A stretch of 64,000 nucleotides of DNA from Stenogyne calaminthoides. Taxonomy: Eukaryota > Streptophyta > Magnoliopsida > Lamiales > Lamiaceae. A program made the position numbers and the translations under genes. Under the pieces are notes generated by a model. It was not told where the DNA came from, did no database searches, and worked only from the letters and a program-made list of their open reading frames with translations. The stretch lies in contig JBBCBC010000035.1 of the NCBI GenBank assembly GCA_037126765.1, positions 3,534,001-3,598,000 of the forward strand. The letters are read 5' to 3'. This document shows, in pieces, positions 12,251 through 24,255 of the stretch (its first letter is position 1; the number at the start of each line of letters is the position of its first letter).

Positions 12251-12587
12251 TCTGTTATTTCATCGTTGTGTAAATTCCTGCTTTCTTATGCGATTGTTAG
12301 CTCTTAATCTCTGAATCTTGCTTGTTGAATATCAGCTAAATCGATTCACAAAGAAATACTATAACCAAATTGATTTAATCAGATAATCCTTTAAACTGAG
12401 CATTTTCCTTTAATCTGATAAACCTTGAATCTGATCAGTTCCTTTAAACTGATAGACTTTAAATCTGATAAACTAAAATCTGATCAGTTCCTTTGGATCT
12501 GGTAGCGTGTAAGTCTGATCGATTTTTGCTTATCAGTCTCTTGAGATCAGTTAAGATACCAAACTCAACTGATTTCTCTCGATCTGG

Positions 12588-15500
12588 TTAGTCTCTTAAC
12601 CAGCTAGTTCTGGAGAACATTCCATCAAACATTTTTAAATTGACATTTCTCCAAGATCTAGAAGTCCTAGCTCATTGCATAAATCTCTCGATCTCAGCTA
12701 GTGGCTTGGTTAGAATATCAGCCTTCTGTATATCAGTATGAATCTTTTCCATTCTGATATTCTTCTTTTCAACGTGATCTCTTATAAAGTGGTGTCTGAC
12801 ATCCACATGCTTGCATCTTGTATGTAGAACCGGATTCTGAGTGATTGCAATAGCACTATTACCGGGCCATGTAATATAGGCACGTTCTAGCTACAATGTT
12901 GTAATCCTCAATTGCCGACCGAGCGAGAGCGAGCTTGGGAACAACGAATTCCTCCGCACCATATATTCTCGCCTTGATTGTTGATGTCGCAATCGATGTC
13001 CGCTTTTTGAAAAACCACGAGATCAGTTTTTCCCTAAGAACCGACATGTTCTCGAGGTTGATTTTTCACGATCTTGCAACCTCCATAATCGAATCGAATA
13101 CCCACTAAGCTCTAGATTATCATCGATGGGTAGAATAAACCAAGGTTTATTGTTCCTTCAGATACTTAAGAATCCGCTTAGTCGCTTTAGGTGGTGATCA
13201 TTGATTTGCTTGAAATCTTGCACATACACCTATTGCCAAAAGTGATATCCGGTTCCACTGGCAATGTATAATAGAGATCCAATGAGAGCCCTATATTCCT
13301 TCCGATTTGTTTTCCGACCAAATTTCATCTGGATCCATCTTGAATCCACCATCATAGGAATTTTGGCTTCCTTACTATTTTGAACTCCAAACTTAGCCAA
13401 TAGATTCCTAGTGTACTTTGCTTGGCGATGAATATCCCTTCAGACTTTGTTTAACTTGGAGACCTAGAAAGTAATTCATCCGACCCATCATGGACATCTC
13501 GAATTTCCTTGCATCGGTTTGTTTGAATCTTTCACATAGGTTCTTGTTAGGAGATCCAAGGTGATGTCGCCCACGAATCAACCATCGAATATCTTCTCAA
13601 CTTCTATTCTCGAATAAGGTTCGTCCTTCGCCTTTTAGTGAACCCACTTTCGATCAAGAACCGAGAGAGTGTATCATACCAGCTCATGGAGCTGTTTGTT
13701 ATAAAAGAGCTTTTTCTTAAACGATACACTTGGTTGCCTTTTTCAAAGCCCGGAGGTTGTTAGACATAAACTTCCTCTGCTAGTACCCCGCTTAAGAAAG
13801 CACTCTTTTACGTCCATCGATACACAAAGTGAACCCTCTCGTGGGAAGCATAAGCGAAAATTGACCCGAATGGCTTCAAGGCGAGCGACTGCAAAGGTCT
13901 CATCGTAATCAATTCATCTTCGACAGAATACCCCTTAGCAACAAGTCTTGCCTTATTTCCGGTGATAACATTTTTCTCATCTCTCTTGTTCTTGAAGATC
14001 CATTTCGTTACCAATTACATCTTGATGACCGTCTGCGTCTACTAGTTCCCATACTTCATTTCTCTCGAATCGGCCCTCTCCTCGCATGGCTAGAATCCAG
14101 TTTAGGCCTTGTAATGCTTCCTCTATTGTAGATGGTTCCTTCATAGATGATAACTTAAATATACATGGCACTTTCACCAATCGATGTCTAGTTTTATTTT
14201 ATCGAGCGGGTCTCCGATTATCGGATCGGTTGGATGATCGGTTATCCGTGTCCTTCGCTCGATTTGCGTCGGTTTGAGAACATCGTCCGTTTACGATAAA
14301 ATCTTATTACTAGCGATTGGGAGTGGTGCGAGGTTATGGTCCACTTGATAAGAACAAGTCTCGGTGATGTTGGAATCATCATGTCTTGATGTCATTACCG
14401 TGAGAACTTCAGTTCCCCTAACCGGATGGTTCGATTCTCTTATCTCAAATTTGAATCGACTTTTTTCATCGACAGTTGTTCGTACCTTAGATCTCGATTG
14501 ATCCGTGAATCACCTAGATCTGGAATGTAAATTGATCTGACTTACGATTCTTTTTTCCTTGATCGTTAGCTTTGATCCATTTTAAGAATATTAGGTTACG
14601 GTAGATCGGTACTTCTTGTTCTACGAGGCGATTTCTCTTGATCGAAAGATGCTTCATCAAAGGCTACATGGGGTGTTTCTTCCACAATTAGGGTTAGTTT
14701 GTTGTAGACCCGAAAAGCTTTGCTAGATGAGGAATACCCTAGAAATATACCCTCATCAGACTTGGCCTCAAAAGTCTTCAACTGACTTTTCCCATTGTTG
14801 TGTATGAAACACTTGCACTTCAAAAAACATGGAAGTAAGAAACACGAGGTTTTCTCGCCTTCCATAGTTCATAGGTGTTTTGAAGTGAGCCTTTTAGTCG
14901 AGACATCTGCTTACTGCGTATGGCATGCAAATGTTGATTGCTACGCTTGAAACGGTTTGGTATCGCATGTTCAAATTAACATTGTTCGAAAGAACTTCTT
15001 TGAGAGTTCTGTTTCTCCGCTTCAAATACTCCATTCTTGTGGCGTCCTCGCAAAATGATGTTTCATCTTTGATACCAAACTTAGAGCAAAAATCGATAAT
15101 AAAAGAGTTCGGAAATTTCAGACCTTTATCTCGATCCGATTTTTACTACTGTTGACACCCTTCTCATTTTGTAATCTTCTTAGCAACTCGGGTATCTTGG
15201 TTGTCGTCTCATTCTTCTTATGTAAGAATATAACCCAGGTAAACTTGGAATAGTCATCCACGATTACCAGAGTGTATTTGCGTCCGTTGAGACTGACTGG
15301 TGTAACTGGTCCAAACAGATCCATATGAAGCAACAAGATCATTGATCTTTGGTCCGAAATTCCTTTGAATGAAGCTTTTGACTGTTTTTCCTTCCTCACA
15401 TGCAAAGACATGTCCCGATCCTTTGAGAACACTTCATTCGGAAGTCCTTCCACTAGAGACATCCTAGCTATCTTATTAAGAGTTTTAAAGTTCAGATGGC

Positions 15501-18500
15501 TCATTCTTTTGTGCCAGAGCCAACTGCTACTTTTGGAACTCTTAACAATCAGGCACGCATTTCTTGGACAACTGTTCCAATCAGCTGTGTAGATCGTCCC
15601 TTTTCTTGAACCAGTTAGCAAAATCTGTTGAGTGACTCGATTCTTGATAGTGCATTGATCACTCGAGAACTCAACACTGAATCCGTTGTCGCAGAATTGT
15701 GAAACCGATAATAGGTTGTGCTTCGGACCTTCGACATCTGAGACTCCGATTATTTGTACATCATCATTCTCTAAGTTCAAACCCTTTGGTATAACCAAAG
15801 TTATCATCACCAAGAGTACACGCGGGCCTTTTACGTTCTATGTAGAACCGAGGAGATGTTTGCTTCCAGTCATGTGCCTTGAGCATCCACTATCGATGTA
15901 CCAGATAGTTGCTTGCACACCTCCTTTGTTGGCCAGACCCACGCGAACCTGCAATCAGATCAGGCTTTAGGTACCCCTTTCGGATTGGGTCCCGAGGGTT
16001 AGGTTTGGATTTGGGGATCCATACAAACGAGCACTTCTATTGTGATCGGTCGGATCGAAGGCCCGATTTGTCTCCCTATACATCAACATAATCATACTTA
16101 TCCTCATATGCTTTCTCGATTGTATGATTACTTGTGTGAACCTTGGATGACTTAGAAGACTTATGATTTAACTTTTCAGTTTGTCTTTTTTATCGATTAA
16201 TGGTTCAGTCTGTGACCCTAAATTTCGACTATAGGGGTAGGTACGAATCGCTACCATCAAAAGATTCATATCCTTTTTTTAGATAGATGGTTTTCGCAGC
16301 CACGAAGCATGCTTATTAGGCGGTGACCTTGATCTGGTCTCGATTAGACTTCCCTTTTGTAGGTTGTCTTTTTTCTCGATTCTCGACCGTTGATCGAGTT
16401 GAGGTCTCTTCGTAAGAACCGGGTTCTTCCGTTGATTCCTACCGATGCTTTACCACTTGGGGTCCATTTCATTCCTTTCGTTAGGCACTTGCCTTACCTG
16501 CTCAACTGGTCTCTTACCCCTATTAGATACAAGTTTAGCTTTTGGTGTATCTTTTTCAGAAATTCGTCTGATTACACCTTTCTGAGATGAATCAGTCGGG
16601 GCTTTTGAGGATGTGGAGGGTTTCTCATAGCCAAGTCCCTCCTTATCAATCTTTATTCAAAATAGGCGTTCATGTCTTTAACGGTTTGAGATGATTTTGA
16701 AAAAACATCTATTTTCTTACGCAGATTATCCTCCGGAGGATTTCGGACTTTCATGCATTGAATAGCTCATCGAATTTTGCTTGCAAGATTTTGAAGTCAT
16801 CGAACTTTGTTTGTCTGTTAATTTCCATCGATCTTTGATCTGCTTTTCCTGATCAGAAGCTTTAACTTCGAGAATTTTAAATTCCTCAGTTACCTTCTGA
16901 GCAGTTTCAGCTGATCTAAGTTCAGAGGCTTTTTCTGAGATCATTTTCTTCAGCAAGCTGATTATTTCGGTCCTCAGCTTATCATTCTCAGCTTCCACAA
17001 TAGCATAAGTTTCTACTGCATTGGAGAGATCTTCAAGCAATTGCTCTGAGTAGAGCCGCGAGTCAATCTCCCGGCCGGTGTGCTAATGATAGCGGTGTAA
17101 AGCGAAGCAACGCGGGTTTGGAGGTTACCTCGACCGTCCTCCCCGCCATCGAGCGAGTTCATCATCGTCTCGACGAGAATATCGGATCTTCATTTTCATA
17201 GAAGTCGGCCAAGACTTGTCGGTGAAGTCTTCTCTGAGGAGTATCCGGAGTCCTCGGAGGGCGAATAGAATCGCCAATTCTGACGTATCGGCAACCATGG
17301 CTCTTACATCTCTAAAGCGTTGCTCTCTTTTGTTCCTCTTTTCTTCCTCTCTCTCGGCGTCGGTCCAGGCGATCTGTCTATAGTGATCCGCTTCTCACAG
17401 TTAAAAGCACTCCTTGATCCACTGTTCCTTTCCTTCGGGTGAATCACTCCGTCTGTATGACCCTATCGGTGATTTCCCTTTTCGATAGTAGTCTGAAGTT
17501 TCTTCTATCCGATTGGTTATCTCTTCCTTCCTTCGTCGATTATCTCTTTCCCTTTCATCTCTGTGATCCTTCCGATCATCGGATCTGTTCTTCACGGAGA
17601 TCTATTGTCCGATCTCTGTCTAAATCCCCGGCTATGTTGATAGTCCTTATAAAATCTTCGATACTTACCAAGTTGTATATCCGACTTCTCAAGCTTCCCG
17701 GTAAGTAAAGCGATCTGCTCACCGACTTAATATATTTCCAATGGGTTCATTGGCCTTTTGTTCTGCCATCTTGGTTGCCTTGAAAGCAACTGATTTTGAA
17801 GTCGAGGTTTCAGCAGGGACCTCGTCTTCATCGGCTTGACCTCTTTCAATCAGGTCGAACTCGTGAGCTTTAAGACTCAAGAACAAGCTACTAGGTTTCA
17901 TTCTTGAAATGTCCTGGCAATCTTTGATTACCGTGACCTTCATGTCCCACTTCTTGGTGAGAGACCTTAGGATCTTATAGTTGATATCTTTATCAGACAT
18001 CTCTCTACCAAGTTCTCGAAGCTTGTTTATAGACATTGTAATTCTTCCATCGAGTTCGTTGATGGTTTCGTTGGCAAAGATCTTGGGTTTCTCTCGAACT
18101 TCACCAGTTAAACGAAGACTACCGCCTTTTTATCCGCTCATTTCCTCGCAGATCTCAAATCGGAGTATCCCACATTGCTTTCGCAGATTTGAGATACTTA
18201 ATCTTTTCTTTTGGTGACCTTATCCATTGTCTTCATGATGATATGTCTTGCAATGGTGTCCAGAGTATGCGCTTTTCTTTCTTCTTTGTGTCCATCGTGG
18301 GCTTTTTTTCGTACAAGACTTCCTGTGGGAAAGTCTGGATCTCCTCCGACTGCAGGATTGTCGTAGTAAATGATGATGGGTCCTCTCTCGATGACTTCCA
18401 TCATTCTGCCACTGATCGAGCCTAGATGGTTGGACATATATATGGCCCAATCTGCATACTCATCAATTGAGAACTTCGCAGATCATGATACATACCGGAC

Positions 18501-18511
18501 GTGTTATCCAT
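12588..18511 (-). pseudogene. gag-pol of element 2, broken
   Basis: On the minus strand gag starts at 18511 (same MDNTSGMYHD start region as elements 1 and 4) and pol ends at 12588. Recognisable parts: gag core (17719-18036 and around 18400), an Arg/Asp/Glu-rich segment (17401-17595), a coiled-coil gag tail (16726-17040), GAG-pre-integrase and integrase start with WHKRMSHLNF and MDLFGPVTPVS (15118-15813), the integrase C-terminal part with GIFLGYSSSSKAFRVYN (around 14700), reverse transcriptase pieces (13300-14180) and RNase H (12600-13050). Frameshifts separate almost every piece. The integrase block 15118-15813 is the best preserved. Gag and pol appear to have been one continuous frame, as in element 1. 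Confidence 0.85.
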
Positions 18512-18610
18512 CCGAAAGATTTTTGGAAAATGAATGAGTTTTTAAAAACGGTTTTTCAAGATCGATTCGGTTGACCACAATGACACAGAGTCGATGGTCG
18601 GAAGAACCAA

Positions 18611-18626
18611 CCGCTTTGATACCACT
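18611..18626 (-). other. primer binding site of element 2
   Basis: Plus strand ccgctttgataccact; on the minus strand this is a slightly altered TGGTATCA(A)AGC directly after the 5' LTR, matching the initiator-Met tRNA primer site of copia elements. Confidence 0.85.
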
Positions 18627-20182
18627 TGTAGGTCCCGAACAGGTTAAGTGAGGGGCGTAAGTCTAGGGGGGGTGAATAGACTTAAAAAAACTTTTTCGTC
18701 GCGGTCGGTGTGAGAGCAATAGCTTTGATCGAGTCGAAAGTGAATCGATTTTGGTCGATAACCAACTTCTTGAACGCCGTAAAGGTCAGATTCAATAACT
18801 ATCGATTAACTGATGTGTCGCGAAGCTTAAGTTTTACCCGTGAAAAACCCAGTTTGTATAAATCCCAGATTCCAAGTTTTATCATTTTAATCGGATGATG
18901 TAAATTTCAGTCCGTCGGATCGAAGCTTGGTGCTATCTCGATCTTAACTTAGAATGTATGCGCTTTAAGATTGTGCGATGTGAGAACAGGTTAATCAAAG
19001 CAAAGAAGGCACACAAGATTTATAGTGGTTCGACAAACCAATCCTCGTCCACTCTTCCCTTTCCTGGGGGCACCAACTTAACCGACTTAACCGATCGACT
19101 TAGTTTAGTGTGTTAGTCCAACACAATACACCAACAGATGTTTTAAGAGTTCTCACTCAACCGATCCTAAATCGATTATTAGAAACCCTGGATCGAATCT
19201 TCTTAAACAACTTATCCTAACTTGGGGTTTGGGTAAGATTGTTGAGGTTCCAACTATGAAATCTTTCCTTGCATACAAAGCAAATTTCAAAAGCTAGATG
19301 AAAAGATTTCTTGCTAAGAACTTATGGGATGAACACAATATAAAATAAGCTTGTTGTTGTGTTCTTCGTGCGGAAATCTGACTATAGTTTGAGCTTCTTG
19401 ATTATGTTGTTTGTCCAAGCATTTCCGTGTTTCACTCAAGTGTGATCCCATATTTATAGACCTTGAGATCAAAGAGCCGCTTGGAGAGCAATTTGAATCT
19501 CAAAAGCTATTTTAGGTAGACTTGCAGGCTTGATGTGACGTGCTTCAGGAACGGCATGGCCGAAAGCGTGAATGTGTATTTTATAGCCGTTTGAGAGAGC
19601 AACATCGAATCCCGCGAGTATCAGCTCTGTTCATACGTGTTTCTTCCTTATTGGATGGAAGACTTGCTTTGCAGTGTTGTTCCTCCAACTAAGGTTGGTA
19701 TTCTTCTTGTTTAGATCGCAGACGTATGATAAGATGAAACATCGCCATCTTATGAGTGACTTTGATCACCGAATCGATCGATCTACGATAGAGTCTTCGG
19801 CGCTGTTGACTTAGCTTCAACCGGGTGACTCCGGCGATGTAGGTCTTCGGTCTTATCTTCGGAAGTCATCTGATCTTCTAATATTCGAGGTTTGAGCTTC
19901 ATGACTTCCGCTGAGTTATCTGACTAGATCAGTTCGATCTGATCTTCCGTTCTGGTTTAACGCTACGCCTGTGATATATCGACTTTCTTCGATTCTTCAG
20001 ATCGACCTATACATATTGAGTTCCCCTCAATATGTGACCTATCTATTACATCGCTTTTTCTATACAATCATTATCAACTGGTCTCCTATCGCAGTAATGT
20101 AAACATCAGTCAGCTAACAGGTCTGACTGGTCCTATTACATGTGATTTTGGAACTTTCATCAAAACTATAAATTTCCCAACA
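18627..20182 (-). repeat. 5' LTR of element 2
   Basis: TG..CA ends, 1556 bp, TATA box (minus strand) at 19451-19458, flanked by CTGGT at 20183-20187. It shares structure with the 3' LTR at 5614-7195. Many of the differences are small indels in CG-rich patches. Confidence 0.95.
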
Positions 20183-20187
20183 CTGGT
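20183..20187. repeat. target-site duplication of element 2, right copy
   Basis: CTGGT, identical to 5609-5613. Beyond it the envelope-like gene of element 1 resumes. Confidence 0.95.
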
Positions 20188-21313
20188 GGTTCTTGAGTAG
20201 GCGGAAGTTGGCTGATTGGCTCGACCTGCAGAGGTTCTATTATCGAAGCAATTACGTCCGCTCTCGCAACTGTGGTAGGCTTTCTGGATTCATGAACCGA
20301 GGTAGTTTCGTGTTCAGGCGAAGAGAGAGAAGGAGAAACATGCTCAGTAGCCAGAAGTCTGAGCGGTGAATCAACTCGAGTTGGAGGAGAAGGAGATCGT
20401 TCGTCTCTTGCTCCTTCCTCAGAGTGTTCTGGCGAACTCTCAACTTGAGAAGCCCGCACATTCGATTTTTCACTCCGATCTTTGTGCCAGATCGGCCGAT
20501 CCGACGCTCCTTCGTCATCTGATTCATCTTCCAGAAACAGAGTCATGGAGGCCTGTTTTGCCTTCTTAGGCCTCTTCTCCTAAGCCTTTACCAGTTTTCT
20601 CTTTTTCTTTTGGGGGGCATCTGGTGTAGACGTGGCTGCAACCTTGTTGAGATTGCTGATCCTTTTCTTCAGATAGACCTGCCTCCGTTCATTAACTCCA
20701 AAATTTTCATGCTCTTGGAGTAGAATGGCCTTCAGGAAGCCATGCCAATTGATGTTCTTGGCCGTTCATCAATTATCGCACCATCTTTGTCATACTTTTG
20801 ACGAATGTTAGATCATATGGGCTGAATGAAATACCCATGATTGTTTTTGACAAAATGCCAAACAACAGTCGGTATTTCCTTTTTAGCATCGGTCTGACAA
20901 ACCCTGCGGTCTGATGTTTGTCAGCTTCCCTGAAGAGTTCATTTTTGATCAGCTCATCTTCATTCTCCCTGTAGTGCGCATGCGAGATTCTTCCTTTGGG
21001 CAAGCTAAACAGACGTGTTATGTCGGCATTCGATAGTCTGATCTCCTCTCCGTTGACTGAAGAGATCAGTTCATCTCCAGGGTTGTCTGTATCCACCTTC
21101 AAATTCCTTAGGAATTCGAGTGCTTCATATTGCATCACTGGATTGCGCTTTTAAAGACAAAGACTTTTCAAGACCTCCTTTCTTCAGAATTTGCTCCACT
21201 TCCATTGACTCTGGATCCGTCGTAACACCAAACTTTACAAATTTGTCATCGACAATTTTTGTTGCCAGTTCAGCATAGTTTCACATTATCTTTCCCATTC
21301 CGTGAGTGGCCAT
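20183..21313 (-). pseudogene. envelope-like gene of element 1, N-terminal part
   Basis: Minus-strand ATG at 21313 (MATHGMGKIM), then an in-frame stop within the first dozen codons and a frameshift. The conserved domain then continues at 20773-21138 (YEALEFLRNLKV, NADITRLFSLPKGRI, KHQTAGFVRPMLKRKYRLLF) and an acidic, Ser/Pro-rich linker at 20183-20546 (MTLFLEDESDDEG, VESSPEHSEEGARDE). The domain resembles the 'putative plant transposon protein' region seen in Sirevirus envelope-like genes; this is family knowledge, not tested here. The gene is cut at 20183 by element 2 and resumes at 5613. Confidence 0.8.
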
Positions 21314-22472
21314 CTACAATAAGATAGACTAAATTAAATTGTGCATAATCATAAAGATATCAAATATTGATTATCAGACCTATTCCTAGGCCTATTAATC
21401 GATAAACACATACAGATATCAGGAAAAAATAAGGCATATCGCAGGATCACAAATAGACATAATCTATATGATCAAAGGATTTTGAAAAAGAAAAACATTC
21501 AAATAACCAGAAATTACCAGATTCAGTTTTTCAGAAAATGAGTTTGAATCGCAGGAAAACACTTGAATCACAGAAAGGTAATTTTGAGTTTTCAGAGAGT
21601 AAATCGCAAGTTTTGGAATAAGAAAACTCTGGTAGGGTTTTGAAGAACCTTATAAGGAGGAGGAGGGAAAAACGAGATTAGAAGATCAACCGTTTGAAAA
21701 TTTTAAACGATCCAGATTAAGCGGTTTTGATCGTGTGGTCAGGAAAAGCACGTACGAATACCTTTTGGATTTAAAAGCACATTTTGTGGCAATTAATACA
21801 TGTACCCCACGTCCGCATTAAATATTTTGCAGGAAATACGTCACAAAGGTAATGAGTACAGTAAGGCAAATAATATCAGATAAAATCAAATAGGTAAGCA
21901 ATAAATAAGGAAACATAAATGCGTATCTGGTTGACTGATGTTGTAATCAGTCAATACCACTTGTAATTGTTGATTTCAATTGTTGATCTTAGTTTTCTGC
22001 CTAATCCTTATAATTTCCCAACTGTTCTTTTCAATTGATCTGCTTCACTTTGCTTCTGATTTCCCTTTTCTGATCCTCCTTGATCGGTTGAAGTTCCCCC
22101 TTCAACTGTTATTTCTGATTTCTTGTAGACTGATATATCTTATTTGTTGAGGTATCGAGCTCAACTGATCTTCCTCATCTGATCAGTCTCTTATCTAATC
22201 AGATTTCAGTTGACCTAATCTGATTCTTCTCAGATCAAGCCAATTCTTGGGATACGTGTTACCGCCAAAACTTAGTCTAGAATAGTAGTCTCTATTCCCT
22301 AAGTTGGCACGATTTGACATGCGTAATAATAGTCTGAATATTTCGATATGTCAATCCGCCGTAAATTTATCCAATTATCAGTCACGTGATTCCTACACGC
22401 TGTCCTTTTGATGCAAATTTCTCTAACAGGCTTTGAGAAATCAAATTTGCATTTGCACCCTTGCTTGGTCTC
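21314..22472. other. divergent promoter region between envelope-like and antisense ORFs, element 1
   Basis: No gene. A TATA-like motif for the envelope-like gene lies at 21649-21655 (minus) and the antisense TATA box at 22473-22479 (plus), about 820 bp apart. The 220 bp before the antisense TATA (22240-22470, starting cttgggatacgtgttaccgcc) is strongly conserved in elements 2 (11270) and 3 (36893). CTGATCAG-type palindromes are frequent at 22020-22240. Confidence 0.6.
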
Positions 22473-22479
22473 TATAAAT
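22473..22479 (+). promoter_or_regulatory. antisense TATA box, element 1
   Basis: TATAAAT 65 bp before the ATG at 22538. This leaves a leader of about 30 bases if transcription starts some 30 bp downstream, a normal plant arrangement. Confidence 0.6.
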
Positions 22480-22537
22480 TGGACCAATGTTTTACACAAC
22501 ATAACCCATTCACCATACTTATCTTCTTTGTAGAATC

Positions 22538-22810
22538 ATGCATTCTGGTGAACCCTTGTTTCCGGTGAAACTTCCGGCAAACACTTTTACCCCTTTTTCA
22601 ATGATTTCAGCTTCTCAAATCAACCCTGTGTGTCCCTTATCATTGTTTTCGTCGTCATCAAAGATTTCACATACAATTGTTGCAAAGCTTCTTTACCACC
22701 AAGGCGGCGGATCTGTTGTCGCAACTGAGAAGACACTTCTCCTAACCGTATGCACCTTGTGTGTCTATCGAGATGACCAAACTAGCATCAACAGACTCAG
22801 TCTGATATAA
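22538..22810 (+). CDS. conserved small ORF antisense to the retrotransposon (element 1 copy)
   Basis: A 90-residue open frame on the strand opposite to element 1, in the pol-env spacer. I do not recognise the protein. It starts MHSGEPLFPVKLPANTF, has a Ser-rich middle (SLFSSSSK), then HTIVAKLLYH, a GGGSVVA segment, EKTLLLTVCTLC and YRDD. There is no transmembrane helix or obvious motif; the N-terminus is Pro-rich. The same protein can be read in element 4 (minus strand 59439-59830) with many amino acid differences but the same blocks, and in broken form in elements 2 and 3. A TATA box lies 65 bp upstream and hairpins plus aatgaaa lie 350-420 bp downstream. This is the only copy with both a start codon and the full frame. 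Confidence 0.55.
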   Translation: MHSGEPLFPVKLPANTFTPFSMISASQINPVCPLSLFSSSSKISHTIVAKLLYHQGGGSVVATEKTLLLTVCTLCVYRDDQTSINRLSLI

Positions 22811-23508
22811 AACATGAGTTTTATATACGATCTTGATCAGACAACAGCTGATCTTCGTATATCAACTCAATTTTTGCATGCAACACATGTGCCCATAAGG
22901 TCTTTGAACCACTTTCTTGGCACATGTGCTCCATTTAACAGCTGGAGAGCCCATTGACTTCAGGTCTAAGGGCTCCTGGCTTAGAAATCCTATCAAGGCC
23001 GCTCTCGCTCCATTGATTTTAGCTTCTGCGAGTGGCTTTAGGATTATTTCAAAGCCTTTCTCACCTCTGTTAAGTGGGGGAAAATGGGAGCATTAGATTT
23101 AAAATCTCTCTCTCTCCCCCCCTTCTCGGGTTAGGCTTAGGGTTTAGGGTTTATGTATTGACCTCCGGGTCCTCTTGTACTTGTAACTTGTAATGTAAAT
23201 CTGACCTTCGGGTCTTTATCAATGAAAATTTCTATTATTCCATTGTTGTGTAGATTTCCTGTTTTCTTATGCGATGTAAGCTTTAATCTTGTGAAACTTG
23301 CTCGTTGAATATCAGCTTAATCGACTTACAAAGTGTGAAATAATCAAACTGGTTTAATCAGATAATTCTTTAAACTGAACAGTTCCTATAATCTGATAAA
23401 CCTTTAATCTGATAATCCGTAAATCTGATTAGTACCTTCTCATATCAGTTCCTTGACTGATCTTCTGATCAGTTGAGATACCAAACTCAACTGATTCCAC
23501 TTAACCCG
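22811..23508. other. spacer between antisense ORF and pol end, element 1
   Basis: No gene. It holds an imperfect inverted repeat (ggagagccc near 22944 with gggctcc near 22970), a TTTAGGG-like run near 23135-23155, the hairpin pair at 23160-23214 and CTGATCAG-type palindromes next to the pol stop. Confidence 0.6.
23160..23230 (+). terminator. paired hairpins and polyadenylation-like region of antisense transcript, element 1
   Basis: GACCTCCGGGTC (23160-23171) and GACCTTCGGGTC (23203-23214), 43 bp apart, enclose cttgtacttgtaacttgt, and aatgaaaatt follows at 23221. T/G-rich upstream signals plus an AATGAA-type element are typical of plant 3' ends. Equivalent pairs are at 12181, 37849 and, reversed, 59265-59317. 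Confidence 0.45.
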
Positions 23509-24250
23509 TTAGTCTCTTAACCACCGGTTCTCTCGAGATCACCCATCAAGCATTTTAGGTGTTTTTTCTCCAAGATCCAAAAGCCCTAGCTCATTGCATA
23601 ATTCTCTCAATCGATCTCTCAAATAGTGGCTTGGTTAGAATATCGACTTTTCGTATATCGCATTGAATCTTTTTCCATTATGATATTCTTCTTTTCAACA
23701 TGATCTCTTATAAAATGGTGTCTCTACATCCACATGCTTACATCTTGTATGTAGAACAGATTCTCGAGTGATTGCAATAAAGACTATTATCGCATCACGT
23801 AATATAGGTACATTCTTAGCTACAATGTTATAATCCTCACCGCGACTAAGCGTGAGCGGTTGGGAGCAATGACTTCCTACTGACCATATATTCTCGCTTC
23901 AAGAGTAGATGTCTCAACCGATGTCCGCTTTTTGAAAACCACGAGATCGGTTTACTTCCTAAAACCCGACATGTTCCCGAGGTTGATTTTCTGTCAATCT
24001 TGCAACCTCCATAATCAAGAATCGAATACCCACTAAGCTCTAGATTATCATCGATGGGTAAAATAAACCAAGGTTTATCGTCGCCTTTCAGATACTTAAG
24101 AATCCGCTTAGCTGCTTCTAGGTGGCTTTGCATTGGATTTGCCTCAAATAAACCATACACCTACTACAAAAGTGATATCTCGGTCTCATCGACAAATGTA
24201 TAGTAGAGATCCAATGAGAGCCCTATATTCTTTCTGATTTGTTTTCTGAC
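23509..24250 (-). pseudogene. RNase H and pol C-terminus of element 1, broken
   Basis: Matches the intact-order RNase H of element 4 (58400-59045). Segments such as HLEAAKRILKYLKG, DDNLELSGYS and KSTSGTC are readable at 23846-24160, followed by frameshifted remains of the tail with the stop at 23509. This stretch carries CG-type changes and an AAAGA substitution (23779-23783), unlike the clean reverse transcriptase just upstream. Confidence 0.8.
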
Positions 24251-24255
24251 CATCC

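Larger units (their letters stand above)
10333..12587 (-). other. pol-env spacer of element 2 with divergent promoter module
   Basis: This holds no sense gene. In the sense direction it has a TATA box near 10625-10632 feeding the envelope-like gene. On the plus strand it has a TATA box (11494-11500), a small ORF (11560) and a 3' region with a hairpin (12181). Conserved blocks around 11260-11560 match the other three elements. A TTTGGG run (12113-12140) with TTTAGGG-like repeats follows. Confidence 0.7.
5614..20182 (-). mobile_element. Sirevirus-like copia retrotransposon, element 2 (complete, nested)
   Basis: Both LTRs (5614-7195 and 18627-20182), the polypurine tract, envelope-like gene, pol-env spacer, pol, gag and primer site are in the expected order on the minus strand, spanning 14,569 bp with flanking CTGGT duplications. 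It interrupts the envelope-like gene of element 1 in the same orientation. All its frames are heavily broken, but many of the breaks are the CAG/CTG to CG type discussed in the findings, so its true coding state is uncertain. Confidence 0.95.
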
